Source: Natrinema zhouii (GTDB lineage Archaea; Halobacteriota; Halobacteria; Halobacteriales; Natrialbaceae). From it: a stretch of DNA of 64,000 nucleotides. Below the pieces are notes generated by a model. That model saw only the letters and a program-made list of their open reading frames with translations, did no database searches and was not told the origin of the DNA. A program made the position numbers and the translations under genes. Position 1 is the stretch's first letter, and each line of letters begins with the position of its first letter. The stretch is taken from NCBI RefSeq assembly GCF_013456555.2, contig NZ_CP059154.1, forward strand, positions 1,798,001 through 1,862,000, written 5' to 3'. This document shows positions 45,026 to 53,563 of this stretch, piece after piece.

Positions 45026-45508
45026 CGAGGGGTGACGGATATAGTCATGGTTTGCTGATTGTTCGATTTGACTATGCGTCTGCGTCAGTATAAAGCTCGC
45101 GAGAGTTCCGATGGGATCGTCGTGAATGGGGGTGCGCTCGAGGGCCCTCCAATTCGGCTTCACTGACTGGCACTACTGCAGTGGCACGCGCTGGCGACGC
45201 GCTCGGGTTTTCTCGAGAGTGCGTCGTTGATATTGCGCGAGGTTGTCGCGAGTGAAACGAGTGACAACTTGGAAGACGCAAAGCGTCTTTCAGTGGATGA
45301 GCGAACGAACGCAGTGAGTAAGCGTTAGCGCGGGACCTTTGATCCCGCGAACCATCCGAAGGACGCTTCGCGTCCGTGAGGAGAAATCAGCTGGGGAGGA
45401 TGAGGAAATTCCTGTTGCCAGCCTGAGCAGGACACTCGTCTATACTGGCTCTATTCATTCTCAACCAGAGTAACTCCACTTCTGCGGCCCCATTGGATAG
45501 AGACGCGA
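45026..45508. other. 483-bp gene-free stretch with repeat cluster
   Basis: No gene is recognised. Hairpins: 45273-45289 (AAGACGC, AAA loop, GCGTCTT), 45329-45348 (GCGGGA...TCCCGC) and 45361-45375 (GGACGC, TTC loop, GCGTCC). A GAGCGAACGAACGCAGTGAGTAAGC version of the recurrent core starts at 45300. It separates the signal peptidase from the CARDB-type gene on the same strand. Confidence 0.7.
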
Positions 45509-46636
45509 CTATCGAAAAACGGTCCACCGCCGGTTCGCGACGACCGCCAGCGCCAACAGCCCAGCCGTCGCCGGCGGCGCGAGCGCCGCCATCGTTGCCG
45601 CCGAGAGTTCGCGGTTCTGAATCGAAAACGGCCCCGGCTCCTCGACGGTCACCGTGCCTGCCGACACGCCGCTGACTGCGACATCGTAGGTCCCCGCCGT
45701 CGCGAATCGCCGCTCGAAGGTCACCGTCCGCTCGCCGTTGGCCGGGATCGAGACGGTCCGGCTGTCGACGACGATACCGTCGATTGATAGCTCGAGCGTG
45801 CGTTCGACCCGCACATCGGTCGGGTTGCTGACCGTCGCCCGGACGGTGGCGGTCTCACCGGCGGTGATCGTGGCGTCGTCGATGGAAGCGCTGACGACGT
45901 TGATCGGCGGCCCCTCAACGGTCACCGACTCGGTTCCGACCCCCTCGAGCCCGACGTCGTACGTTCCAGGCCAGTACATCGTCCGCTCGAAGCTGACCGC
46001 CCGTTCCTCGCCCGACCTGAGTTCGATCGAGCTCTGGTCAACGACGGTCCCATCAACAGTCAGTTGGACTGTCTCCGTCCCCCGTTTGTTCCCGTTGTTC
46101 CGGTAGGTCGCGTTGACCGTTACTGGTTCACCGCTCTCGAGGGTCGCCGGGGAAACGTTCAGACTCGAGCCCTCGATATCGGGCTCGTGGTCGTCTTCGT
46201 CCTCGTACTCCGCGACGATCGTAAACGTCTCCGTCCCGCTGACCGCCTCGTGGGTGTCGACCGCGACGCCGATGCTGGTGATTTGGTGAGTGGACGACTC
46301 GAGAGGGTTCGATCGGCTGATCGTATTGGACGGATCGTTGCCCCTGTAGAACGTGAGGCCGGGTACGTCGTTCTCGATCCAGATTCGTTCGACGTCGTTG
46401 TCGGTGACCGAGATCGTAAAGATATCGTCTGCGCGCGTTATTGCGCGATCGTTGAGTTTCTCGAGGTCAAGTTTGATCTTGCCGTTCTCTATTGCTACAT
46501 ATTTATCGTTAATTGGATTAAAGTCTATATCATCCTTCAATGTATCTTCGCCTAAGGTAACCGCCGCTGAAGGCACTATAATAATAAATAAAAAGCACAG
46601 AGATATAACAAAAATAACTATTTTAGAATATGACAT
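45509..46636 (-). CDS. Exported CARDB-type surface protein with C-terminal membrane anchor
   Basis: A 375-residue protein. A signal peptide (MSYSKIVIFVISLCFLFIIIV) precedes an N-terminal beta domain of about 130 residues (VERIWIENDVPGLTFYRG region), similar in style to DUF1102-family proteins. Two immunoglobulin-like CARDB modules follow: SLNVSPATLESGEPVTVNATYRN near residue 165 and VVSASIDDATITAGETATVRAT near 250, each ending GTYDV. A C-terminal helix (MAALAPPATAGLLALAVVA) and RRW anchor it. The first part of the gene is clearly AT-richer than the second, as if the N-terminal domain was acquired from elsewhere. It follows the TasA-like gene by 30 bp. Confidence 0.78.
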   Translation of the reverse strand: MSYSKIVIFVISLCFLFIIIVPSAAVTLGEDTLKDDIDFNPINDKYVAIENGKIKLDLEKLNDRAITRADDIFTISVTDNDVERIWIENDVPGLTFYRGNDPSNTISRSNPLESSTHQITSIGVAVDTHEAVSGTETFTIVAEYEDEDDHEPDIEGSSLNVSPATLESGEPVTVNATYRNNGNKRGTETVQLTVDGTVVDQSSIELRSGEERAVSFERTMYWPGTYDVGLEGVGTESVTVEGPPINVVSASIDDATITAGETATVRATVSNPTDVRVERTLELSIDGIVVDSRTVSIPANGERTVTFERRFATAGTYDVAVSGVSAGTVTVEEPGPFSIQNRELSAATMAALAPPATAGLLALAVVANRRWTVFR

Positions 46637-46666
46637 CCGAATTGAACCCTAAAATACGACAAAGTC

Positions 46667-47236
46667 TTACGTGCTGCTTGTATCTACAGTAGTTTCTGCT
46701 GTTATCTGTATCTGATCTATATCATTTATAACGTTTTCTGCGTCTCGACTTCCATCACTATTTTCCCAAGTTGTGTCAAACTCAAAACCAACTTCAGCGG
46801 TTGCACCTGATGACAAGGGGGAGATCGATTCCGTGTCTTCATAAATACTAAGTACACTATCTATATCGGTGACTCCGGAGCCAGTATCGTCAATAGCCGT
46901 CACTGATATATTGACAGAAAGTTCACCATTATTTGATACTTCAAGGACATTATCGAACTTAGAGACGGCATCATTGTTTAGTCCACTGGCGTCTCCGCCC
47001 ACACCATTAAAATAAAATTCAATAATTCCATCGCTATTCTCGGAAACATATGGATTAGAGCTATTTCTGTCACCAGTAGTGACTGGTGCAAGCCCTAAGA
47101 AAGCATTCGAGTCATTGGCAACATTAATAGTTGCATCTCTCTCTGCTTCCACATTACTGAATGCGCCCGTTCCGAGTGCGGCTCCGCCACCCGCGACAAT
47201 CGTACCAAGTCCGACTAACACATTACGTCGATTCAT
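46667..47236 (-). CDS. Small exported DUF1102/TasA-camelysin-like surface protein
   Basis: A 189-residue protein. From ATG 47236 the N-terminus MNRRNVLVGLGTIVAGGG is a signal sequence with an Arg pair, followed by GTGAFSNVEAERDA. The mature part is a Ser/Asn/Asp-rich beta domain containing ELSVNISVTAIDD and DQIQITAETT near its end. The signature AERDA...NAFLGL near the mature N-terminus is shared with the proteins at 51275 and 52588. The composition resembles TasA/camelysin-type fibre subunits. Base composition is far more AT-rich than in the neighbouring housekeeping genes, suggesting transfer. It is probably cotranscribed with the CARDB gene. Confidence 0.72.
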   Translation of the reverse strand: MNRRNVLVGLGTIVAGGGAALGTGAFSNVEAERDATINVANDSNAFLGLAPVTTGDRNSSNPYVSENSDGIIEFYFNGVGGDASGLNNDAVSKFDNVLEVSNNGELSVNISVTAIDDTGSGVTDIDSVLSIYEDTESISPLSSGATAEVGFEFDTTWENSDGSRDAENVINDIDQIQITAETTVDTSST

Positions 47237-47675
47237 TCTCATGATTATGGTCACCGGTCCACGCTCTAACATCGACCTCCGAGAGATGCCAGAACGCAGT
47301 TCCTATTCGCTCCTATGAACGTCACCCTCTTTGTATTGAGTATCCAGAAGGTCCGAAAGACCGGCCATACACCCGTTCAAGGCGACCCTGAACGGCTACC
47401 CGGGGCCGCCGGCCGGCGCAAGCACCCCCTGAACACCGTCGGATGAGTTGCGAGTGCTCGAGCCTTGAGCACAGGTTGACCGACCAGTGGCGAATTCATT
47501 TCGCGATCCCATTCCGCTTGCGATCCGCAGGGAAGAGCGATACGCGCGGGCTATTCACGGACTGCGCCAGTAGCAGCGCAAGCACTACGCAAGAGGTACT
47601 TGACTGCCCAGTAATCATACTTGATAATTAAAATATCATATATGCTTTTATGAAGTACTCGCTATTAAACGTGAA
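47237..47675. other. 439-bp divergent intergenic region with structured GC block
   Basis: This separates the divergent TasA-like and vWA genes. A GGTC-CGAAA-GACC hairpin (47350-47362) and a 7-bp stem CCGTTCA/TGAACGG (47373-47395) lead into a dense GC block (GGGGCCGCCGGCCGGCG, 47402-47418). The right end is AT-rich with a TATA-like TATGCTTTTA (47641-47650), about 30 nt before the vWA gene start. A 62-codon frame at 47443-47631 has no protein-like features. Confidence 0.55.
47350..47395 (+). ncRNA. Possible structured RNA or terminator pair
   Basis: Two consecutive perfect stems (GGTC/GACC with a CGAAA loop; CCGTTCA/TGAACGG with a 9-nt loop) in a GC-rich island within an AT-rich region. No known RNA family is recognised and no promoter is clear. 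Confidence 0.25.
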
Positions 47676-50324
47676 ATGGCCGACAAGGAAAGGGGTAGTT
47701 GGGGAGATACCCGCGAGCGGGACACGCGTGCCGCGAGTCCGCTCATCGGGATCATACTGTTGTTCGCGCTCGTGATGATGGGCGCGATGTTAGTGTTTGT
47801 CGCCGGTTCGGCGATGTTCGATGCGCTCGAGTCACAAACGCATGCAGAACAAACCGAACAAACGCTGAGGCAGTTCGATTCGGATCTAGCGACACTCGGA
47901 ATACAAGAAGATACACCGAAATCTGTGTATTTGGATGAAGGGACTGAAAGCAAGCTCGTAACCGATGGCGAACTCACAGTGGCCGTATCAGACGGCTACG
48001 TGAGGGACGAAAGCGACCCCATCGAACTGCGCACGCTAGTTACGACAGACGAGGGAGGGAACAAGTTCGCGTATCAAGGGGGAGGCCTCTGGCGTCTCGA
48101 CGGTGATCGGGCGACGGTCGTCACGGAACCGAATCTCAGATACTACACCGAAACCGTCGACGGTGAACACGTCGGGCGAGTCGATATTTCGCCGACGACG
48201 ATTGACGGATCTATCGGGAGCGGAGAACACAGGGCACAGCAAACCAGCTTGAACACGTTTGAATCGTTCGGTAACGACATCGAGTACGTGAACTACGTGA
48301 CGGTCGAGGTTACTGGTACCTCGTACCATCACGGATGGTACGACTTTCTGAAAGAAGAATTCGACGCCACTGACGAGAGTAACGTCCCGGCAAGCTGTAC
48401 CAATCCCGGTAACGTGGGTGAGAACATTATCTGTCACGACGAAGCGGGAGAGACTGTTACTGTCGTCGCAACCGTTGACGGAGAGACCCCGCTCGCGAAC
48501 CTTGTGAATATCGAGCCGACAGTGTACGGTGGACTGTATATAGAAGGGACATCAGACCGGTTCAAAAACCGTCTCGAGGTGAACGGATACGACGATCACA
48601 CGACCGGAACAAACGAGAGCGAGGACCTTTTCTTGGTGAATTACGATTCGTACGACCTCCACAAGCACGCAAATATATCGGGAATACCGGTCGTCAATGG
48701 CCAACTCGGTTCCGAGGGCAACCCTAATATTTCCGCAATCGGATACGGTGTTACCGTCAATCCGGGACCGAAAGGAAAGAAATTCGATGAGGACAATGAC
48801 GCCTATTGGCTAGACGCACACAAAAATGCACTCGCAACCGAGCTCTCGAGTTCGTACAGCGACATCGATGAAATCGACGACGAGATCGACGATGTACAGA
48901 CAAACTACCTCAACGGGAACCCGACTGCCGACGGGACCGTCACCGCAGGATTATACGAGGGTACCGGATCAATCAATACGCTCGATTCGTCGGACGGGAA
49001 CGTTCACATTGACGCCGACAGTGACGTCGAACTCAGAAACGTCGAGGTCAAAGGGGACAACCGGACGAGTATCTATGTTGACGGCGACGTCGATCTCTCG
49101 AACGTCGATATCAAACCCGACGACCGAGCGAACGCCCTTTGGATTTACGCCTCGAGCGACTCGGAGATAACGATCAATGGCGACTTCCAGGGTGTGATCT
49201 ATGCGCCGGGTGCCGATATCGAAATCGCAGACGGGACGACGATTGATGGCGCGGTCGTCGCCGGCAACGACGCGGGGATCGGCGACAACGTCGAGATCAA
49301 CTTCGATCGGTCGTTACGGACGGACACACCGCTTTCGGACGCCGATGAAAACAAGCTGTTCGAGTACGGCGATACGAGAGCGCCGATCGACGCGACGTTC
49401 GTGCTCGATCGGTCCGGTTCGATGGGACCGCACAATCCCAGTGATGATGTAGCGACGTACTCACCAACAGAGATAAAAGAAATCGAAGGCGAGGTCTGGC
49501 GGCCGATTTCCGTCGATGAGCCGTTTCGGAACATGGAGAGCGGCGAACTGTTAACAGATGGAAACGACATCATACTCAGAAATACAACCACCAATAAGAC
49601 AAAGCGACTGGACTACCGAGATTCCGCTGATCCGGACAACTGGCAGGAAATTCGCGTGGACTCGTGTGGATTTTTTTGTTCAGACAAGGCAGATATTGGT
49701 AAGTTCAACCATCCGGGGAATGATCCATCGGGGGTCCGAGTCGAGGCGACAAAGGACTTCATCGAGTTGATGAATGAGAGTAACGGTGATCGTGTAGGAA
49801 TATACGAGTTCGAAGAGAATGCCAACGTTCTGTACGAGCTGGATGGTGACCTCGAGGCAGCGAAACAAAGTGTCGAAGGAAATGCATATCTTGGCACAAA
49901 CATGGCTGCCGGACTGGATGAGGCCCTCGACGACTATCGGCGAAACGGAGAGGAGGGCCAAGAACGCATCACGGTGTTGCTGAGCGACGGGAAAAACAGC
50001 GACGACGACTATAACGACGATATGGACGATCTAGTCGACGAAGCAAACACCCTCAACACGACCATCTACACCGTCGGGCTAACCGGGCCGGAGGATACGC
50101 CGATCCCCGAGTCTCAACTCGAGACCTGGGCACAGGACACCGGCGGAGAATTCTACAAAGCCGATAACGCCGACGCCCTCCGAGAAATCTTCGAGACAAT
50201 CGCCAAGGACGAGGTCGAAGTTGATGCAGACATGCAGATTGGAATCTCCGTCACGAACGAGCGGGAGACCACGAGCGGCTACGCGATCAGTGTGTCCGAG
50301 CAGACAGTAACGATCAACAAATAG
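47676..50324 (+). CDS. Large pilin-signal surface protein with beta-helix and von Willebrand A domain
   Basis: An 882-residue protein. The N-terminus has a pilin-type signal: basic TRERDTRAASPLIGII, then one hydrophobic helix, as in archaeal PibD substrates. A mixed region to about 430 includes two isolated cysteine pairs (one near residue 245). Residues about 440-560 form repeated short strands (VELRNVEVKGDNRTSIYVDG, then WIYASSDSEITING), a beta-helix. A von Willebrand A domain begins with MIDAS motif D578-R-S-G-S-M and has threonine in GTNMAAG near 741 and LLSDGKNSD. About 150 residues are inserted between the first and second MIDAS motifs. Likely a metal-dependent adhesive surface protein. 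It is divergent from the TasA-like gene. Confidence 0.8.
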   Translation: MADKERGSWGDTRERDTRAASPLIGIILLFALVMMGAMLVFVAGSAMFDALESQTHAEQTEQTLRQFDSDLATLGIQEDTPKSVYLDEGTESKLVTDGELTVAVSDGYVRDESDPIELRTLVTTDEGGNKFAYQGGGLWRLDGDRATVVTEPNLRYYTETVDGEHVGRVDISPTTIDGSIGSGEHRAQQTSLNTFESFGNDIEYVNYVTVEVTGTSYHHGWYDFLKEEFDATDESNVPASCTNPGNVGENIICHDEAGETVTVVATVDGETPLANLVNIEPTVYGGLYIEGTSDRFKNRLEVNGYDDHTTGTNESEDLFLVNYDSYDLHKHANISGIPVVNGQLGSEGNPNISAIGYGVTVNPGPKGKKFDEDNDAYWLDAHKNALATELSSSYSDIDEIDDEIDDVQTNYLNGNPTADGTVTAGLYEGTGSINTLDSSDGNVHIDADSDVELRNVEVKGDNRTSIYVDGDVDLSNVDIKPDDRANALWIYASSDSEITINGDFQGVIYAPGADIEIADGTTIDGAVVAGNDAGIGDNVEINFDRSLRTDTPLSDADENKLFEYGDTRAPIDATFVLDRSGSMGPHNPSDDVATYSPTEIKEIEGEVWRPISVDEPFRNMESGELLTDGNDIILRNTTTNKTKRLDYRDSADPDNWQEIRVDSCGFFCSDKADIGKFNHPGNDPSGVRVEATKDFIELMNESNGDRVGIYEFEENANVLYELDGDLEAAKQSVEGNAYLGTNMAAGLDEALDDYRRNGEEGQERITVLLSDGKNSDDDYNDDMDDLVDEANTLNTTIYTVGLTGPEDTPIPESQLETWAQDTGGEFYKADNADALREIFETIAKDEVEVDADMQIGISVTNERETTSGYAISVSEQTVTINK

Positions 50325-50621
50325 TTGGGAGACTCCGGGTTCGAGTTTCGGAGTTAGATTTGGACGACCCACGGACCCGCCCGAACCTATCACGGTTCAC
50401 TTGATAATTTTCGAGAGGAAAGTTCCCTTCTTTGAGTCCGGTGTCAGGTCGATATGGCTAGCGAAGAACTCGCCATCGTTTTCAAGGACCACCAACCATT
50501 TACAGTTCCTTTTGAACCGAGAGTTGAGCGGTCTGGCCTGATACTGTTTTTCACCCATACGATAGCAGGTCGGCAACAAGGATTATGTATCAGTAGTCCT
50601 ATCATTCCACTGATCAGGGGA

Positions 50622-51194
50622 ATGGCCACGACCAGCGAGAGCCAGCCGGCTAAAACGGGGTCTGCAGGAAACGATACCCAATCGCAGGAAGGCGAGATTT
50701 TCGACTTGCTGAGCAACCAGCGCCGCCGGTACGCCATCCACTACTGCAAGCGCGAGGGCGAACCCGTCACCCTAGGCGACCTCGCCGAACACGTCGCAGC
50801 TTGGGAACTCGAGAAGAACGTCGAAGCAATCACATCCGCTGAGAGAAAGCGGGTTTATACATCACTCCAACAGACGCATTTACCGACGCTCGAGCGCTCG
50901 GATATGATAGAGTTCGACGACCGAACGATCGAACTCACGGACGAAGCGGCCGAGTTGGACGTCTACCTTGACGTCGTGCCGGCGGATTCGGTTCCGTGGG
51001 CGACCTACTATTTGGGACTCGCTGCAGTCGGTTCCGTCGTGATGGCGGGGCTCTGGCTCGAGGTCGTTCCGACGGAGACGGTTCCGGAACTCGGCTGGTC
51101 GACACTGGTATTCGCGTTGTTCACCGTATCGGCGATCGTTCACGTGGTACAGAACCGGCGAATGCGACTCGGTGAGATGGAACGGCCACCGTAA
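50622..51194 (+). CDS. Membrane-bound HTH regulator (DUF7344-type)
   Basis: A 190-residue protein from ATG 50622 (MATTSESQPAKTGS). Residues 30-120 form an HTH domain (GEIFDLLSNQRRRYAIHYCKR, LGDLAEHVAAWE, KRVYTSLQQTHLPTLERSDMI) of the haloarchaeal DUF7344 type. Two C-terminal helices (WATYYLGLAAVGSVVMAGLWL and STLVFALFTVSAIVHVV) anchor it. The longer frame reading from 50454 would add an unlikely N-terminus. Position between the vWA gene and two DUF1102-type genes suggests it controls the surface locus. The 297 bp before it hold no gene that I can see. Confidence 0.72.
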   Translation: MATTSESQPAKTGSAGNDTQSQEGEIFDLLSNQRRRYAIHYCKREGEPVTLGDLAEHVAAWELEKNVEAITSAERKRVYTSLQQTHLPTLERSDMIEFDDRTIELTDEAAELDVYLDVVPADSVPWATYYLGLAAVGSVVMAGLWLEVVPTETVPELGWSTLVFALFTVSAIVHVVQNRRMRLGEMERPP

Positions 51195-51274
51195 CGGCCA
51201 CGCCGGCCTCGACGACGCCAGACGACATCTAAAACGCGATACATTTACACGGGAACACGATACATGAGACACGC

Positions 51275-52306
51275 ATGCGACTGATCACGTCCCTTGGCCT
51301 CACACTGATTCTCATCGGGGCAGTCGTGATTGTCGCTCCGAGCGGTACGTTCGACTCGTTGAACGCCGATCGCAACATCGGTGTCGAAACCGCAGCCGAC
51401 GAGGGGAACGCGTTCCTCGGACTCAAGGCCAACTATAGCGGCCAAGAAATCGTCTACGAGGAAGGCGGGTTCTTCTCACCGGGCACCGATACCAGCGCAA
51501 CGGTCGCGACCGTGACCAATAACGTGAATGACGATTGGACGGCCGTCAGTGTCGCTGTCGACTCAGTAATATGGGAATCTGGCGCCGACGGTCGGGTTCT
51601 CGAGGTCGCCGCCTCTCCGGAATCGCTCTCGCCCGGAGAGATAGGCACGATCGAGCTGGAGTGTAGCGGGGACGTGTCCGGCAATGCGAACGACGCCACC
51701 GTCGCCCTGGACGTCAGCGCTGAAGGAGATGGAAACGTCTCCGTGGAACGAAACGCGTTCCCTGTCAGCGGTGTCGAATTCAACTGTGAAGGCGCGGACG
51801 ATCCCGGTACCGAGCCACCGAGCAATCCGGTCCCGATCGGGAGCATCGACGAGTTGGCAGTCGTCGGGACACCGACGGCAGAGGAGGGGGAGCCGTTCTT
51901 CGGCAGCGCCCCGAATAGTCGTGTCTCGTTTACTGTCGAGTACACCGGTACCGGGTCTGCAACGGTGACTGCAGTCCAGCTCAGAAGCACGTCATCGAGC
52001 GCGACTCGGGTCGAATCTATCCTCGGAAATAATCGCGAGATCGAGATCGAGACGACCGATGATGGAGGCTTCGACGCCGCCGAGGGAATGAGTATCGGCG
52101 ACACCTCGTATCCTCTCGATCAGAACGCGGCGATCGGCACAGGGTCGACCGCAGCGATCACCGTCCAAGAGTTCCGCGAGGGGGGAGAGTTCACTCGAGT
52201 AGATATGGCCGGCGAAGACGTGACTGTGGTACTCTTGGTCGAGGGACTCGATTCGGACGCACCCGACACAGCGGTACCGGTCGAGATCGAACTGGAGAAT
52301 CTCTAG
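51275..52306 (+). CDS. Exported DUF1102-type surface protein (larger paralogue)
   Basis: A 343-residue protein. Signal/anchor helix MRLITSLGLTLILIGAVVIV, then the signature ADRNI...NAFLGL near the mature N-terminus. The first half is a beta domain with two cysteines (IELEC and VEFNC), likely one disulfide. The second half (from SIDELAVVGTPT) is another beta domain with Ser/Thr-rich strands. No C-terminal anchor is seen. Its N-terminal half is a paralogue of the proteins at 46667 and 52588. It probably belongs with the SipW-type signal peptidase substrates. Strand and spacing suggest one unit with the downstream gene. Confidence 0.72.
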   Translation: MRLITSLGLTLILIGAVVIVAPSGTFDSLNADRNIGVETAADEGNAFLGLKANYSGQEIVYEEGGFFSPGTDTSATVATVTNNVNDDWTAVSVAVDSVIWESGADGRVLEVAASPESLSPGEIGTIELECSGDVSGNANDATVALDVSAEGDGNVSVERNAFPVSGVEFNCEGADDPGTEPPSNPVPIGSIDELAVVGTPTAEEGEPFFGSAPNSRVSFTVEYTGTGSATVTAVQLRSTSSSATRVESILGNNREIEIETTDDGGFDAAEGMSIGDTSYPLDQNAAIGTGSTAAITVQEFREGGEFTRVDMAGEDVTVVLLVEGLDSDAPDTAVPVEIELENL

Positions 52307-52587
52307 TCCGCTCCGGCGGTTCAGTTCTACGGGACATGCGGTCTCAACCCCGCATTGGGTGACGAGGTCGGGCGAAGAACTGCCTCGAACGTCCGACTTT
52401 CCGCGACAGTCGCGTCCATGCCGTCGGTTATCTCGGGTCATCCGACTTACAGTCGCTTCGAACTGATCTGAATGAACGGTTCTGGAACGAATGAACGTTC
52501 TGAAGTGTGAGGTGATGTTTTATACGGAAAGTCGGTATCGAGAGAGACGAAAGGGGCGACACTCGGGTCGTTTCCGTCACAGCGAAC

Positions 52588-53460
52588 ATGCTTCGGAACC
52601 CGATTAGCAAAGTCGCGGTCGTGTCGATTCTCGTGGGGGCACTGTTACTGGCTGGACCGTCGTTTGGGTTCAGTTCGTTCGCTGCCGATCGCACACTCGG
52701 AGTGACGACCGCGGCCGACTCGAGCACTTATCTCGGTATCGAGAGCGAAGGAGACGTCACCGGGACCGAACTGAAAGGGAACAGCGATCCGTTGAGGGTC
52801 GGGACGCTCTCAAACAACGTCAACGAGCCGCTCGAGATCCAAGACGTATCCGTCGCTTCTATCGGTGACGGCACCGTTGACGATACGATCCTCGCCGTCT
52901 CATCGCCGATCCCCGGCGACACGATCGAGACCGACAATTTGATGAGTATCACCGTTGAATGCGCGGAACCACAGAGTGTCGGTGAACGAGAAGTCACCCT
53001 TCTCGTCGACCGAGTCGAGGGGGAAACTGTGAGCATCGCCGGTCCGACGTTCAACGCGACCGTCGACATTCAGTGCGGAAAAGGCAAGTTCAGTGGATCG
53101 GCATCGGTCAACGCGAGCGACATCGGAACCGGCGACACGACGCAGACGGTCTCGTTCGATCCCACCGGTGTCGGGAGCAACGGCGAGGTGACGATCGACT
53201 TCTCCGATCCGCAGGACAACGGCGGCGTCAACTACACCAACGTGACGGACGTTGATCTCACGGTCCAGAGCGGGAAGGGAACCACATCGTTCGACGCAGA
53301 GTCGTCACAGCTCACGTATACCACTCAGGGGAATGAGAAAGACCCCGTCACGATCGAACTCTCCGATATCGTGGTCGTCGGTGCCATCGGGGAGTCCTAC
53401 CAGATCACCTACACCGATACCGACGGTCGCCAAGATGGGGATACGTTCGAAATTACGTGA
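52588..53460 (+). CDS. Exported DUF1102-type surface protein (second paralogue)
   Basis: A 290-residue protein. Signal MLRNPISKVAVVSILVGALLL followed by the signature ADRTL...STYLGI. A beta domain with the same two cysteine positions as its neighbour (ITVEC, VDIQC) follows, then a second domain beginning SGSASVNASDIGTGDTTQTVSF. It lies 281 bp after the previous paralogue, a gap with no gene. It is a candidate secreted fibre or matrix subunit by similarity of layout only. Confidence 0.72.
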   Translation: MLRNPISKVAVVSILVGALLLAGPSFGFSSFAADRTLGVTTAADSSTYLGIESEGDVTGTELKGNSDPLRVGTLSNNVNEPLEIQDVSVASIGDGTVDDTILAVSSPIPGDTIETDNLMSITVECAEPQSVGEREVTLLVDRVEGETVSIAGPTFNATVDIQCGKGKFSGSASVNASDIGTGDTTQTVSFDPTGVGSNGEVTIDFSDPQDNGGVNYTNVTDVDLTVQSGKGTTSFDAESSQLTYTTQGNEKDPVTIELSDIVVVGAIGESYQITYTDTDGRQDGDTFEIT

Positions 53461-53532
53461 CTCTCGGTGGCCGTAGCGATAAACGGTTGATCGAGCCTCG
53501 TCCGCTCGATAGCACCGTACACAATGCGAACG

Positions 53533-53541
53533 CCTTTTTAG
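53533..53541 (+). promoter_or_regulatory. TATA element of the EMC6-like/rli1 unit
   Basis: CCTTTTTAG is centred about 27 nt before ATG 53564, fitting a leaderless transcript. Confidence 0.6.
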
Positions 53542-53563
53542 CCCTGCCCACGGATTTCCGCCC

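Noticed and set aside
47443..47631. A 62-codon frame in the divergent surface-locus region
   Set aside because: No recognisable fold, Cys/Ser-rich, overlaps the GC-structured block and has no convincing promoter.
48036..48437. Antisense frame within the vWA gene as a small regulator
   Set aside because: No HTH or domain features, and it lies wholly inside a long gene on the other strand.
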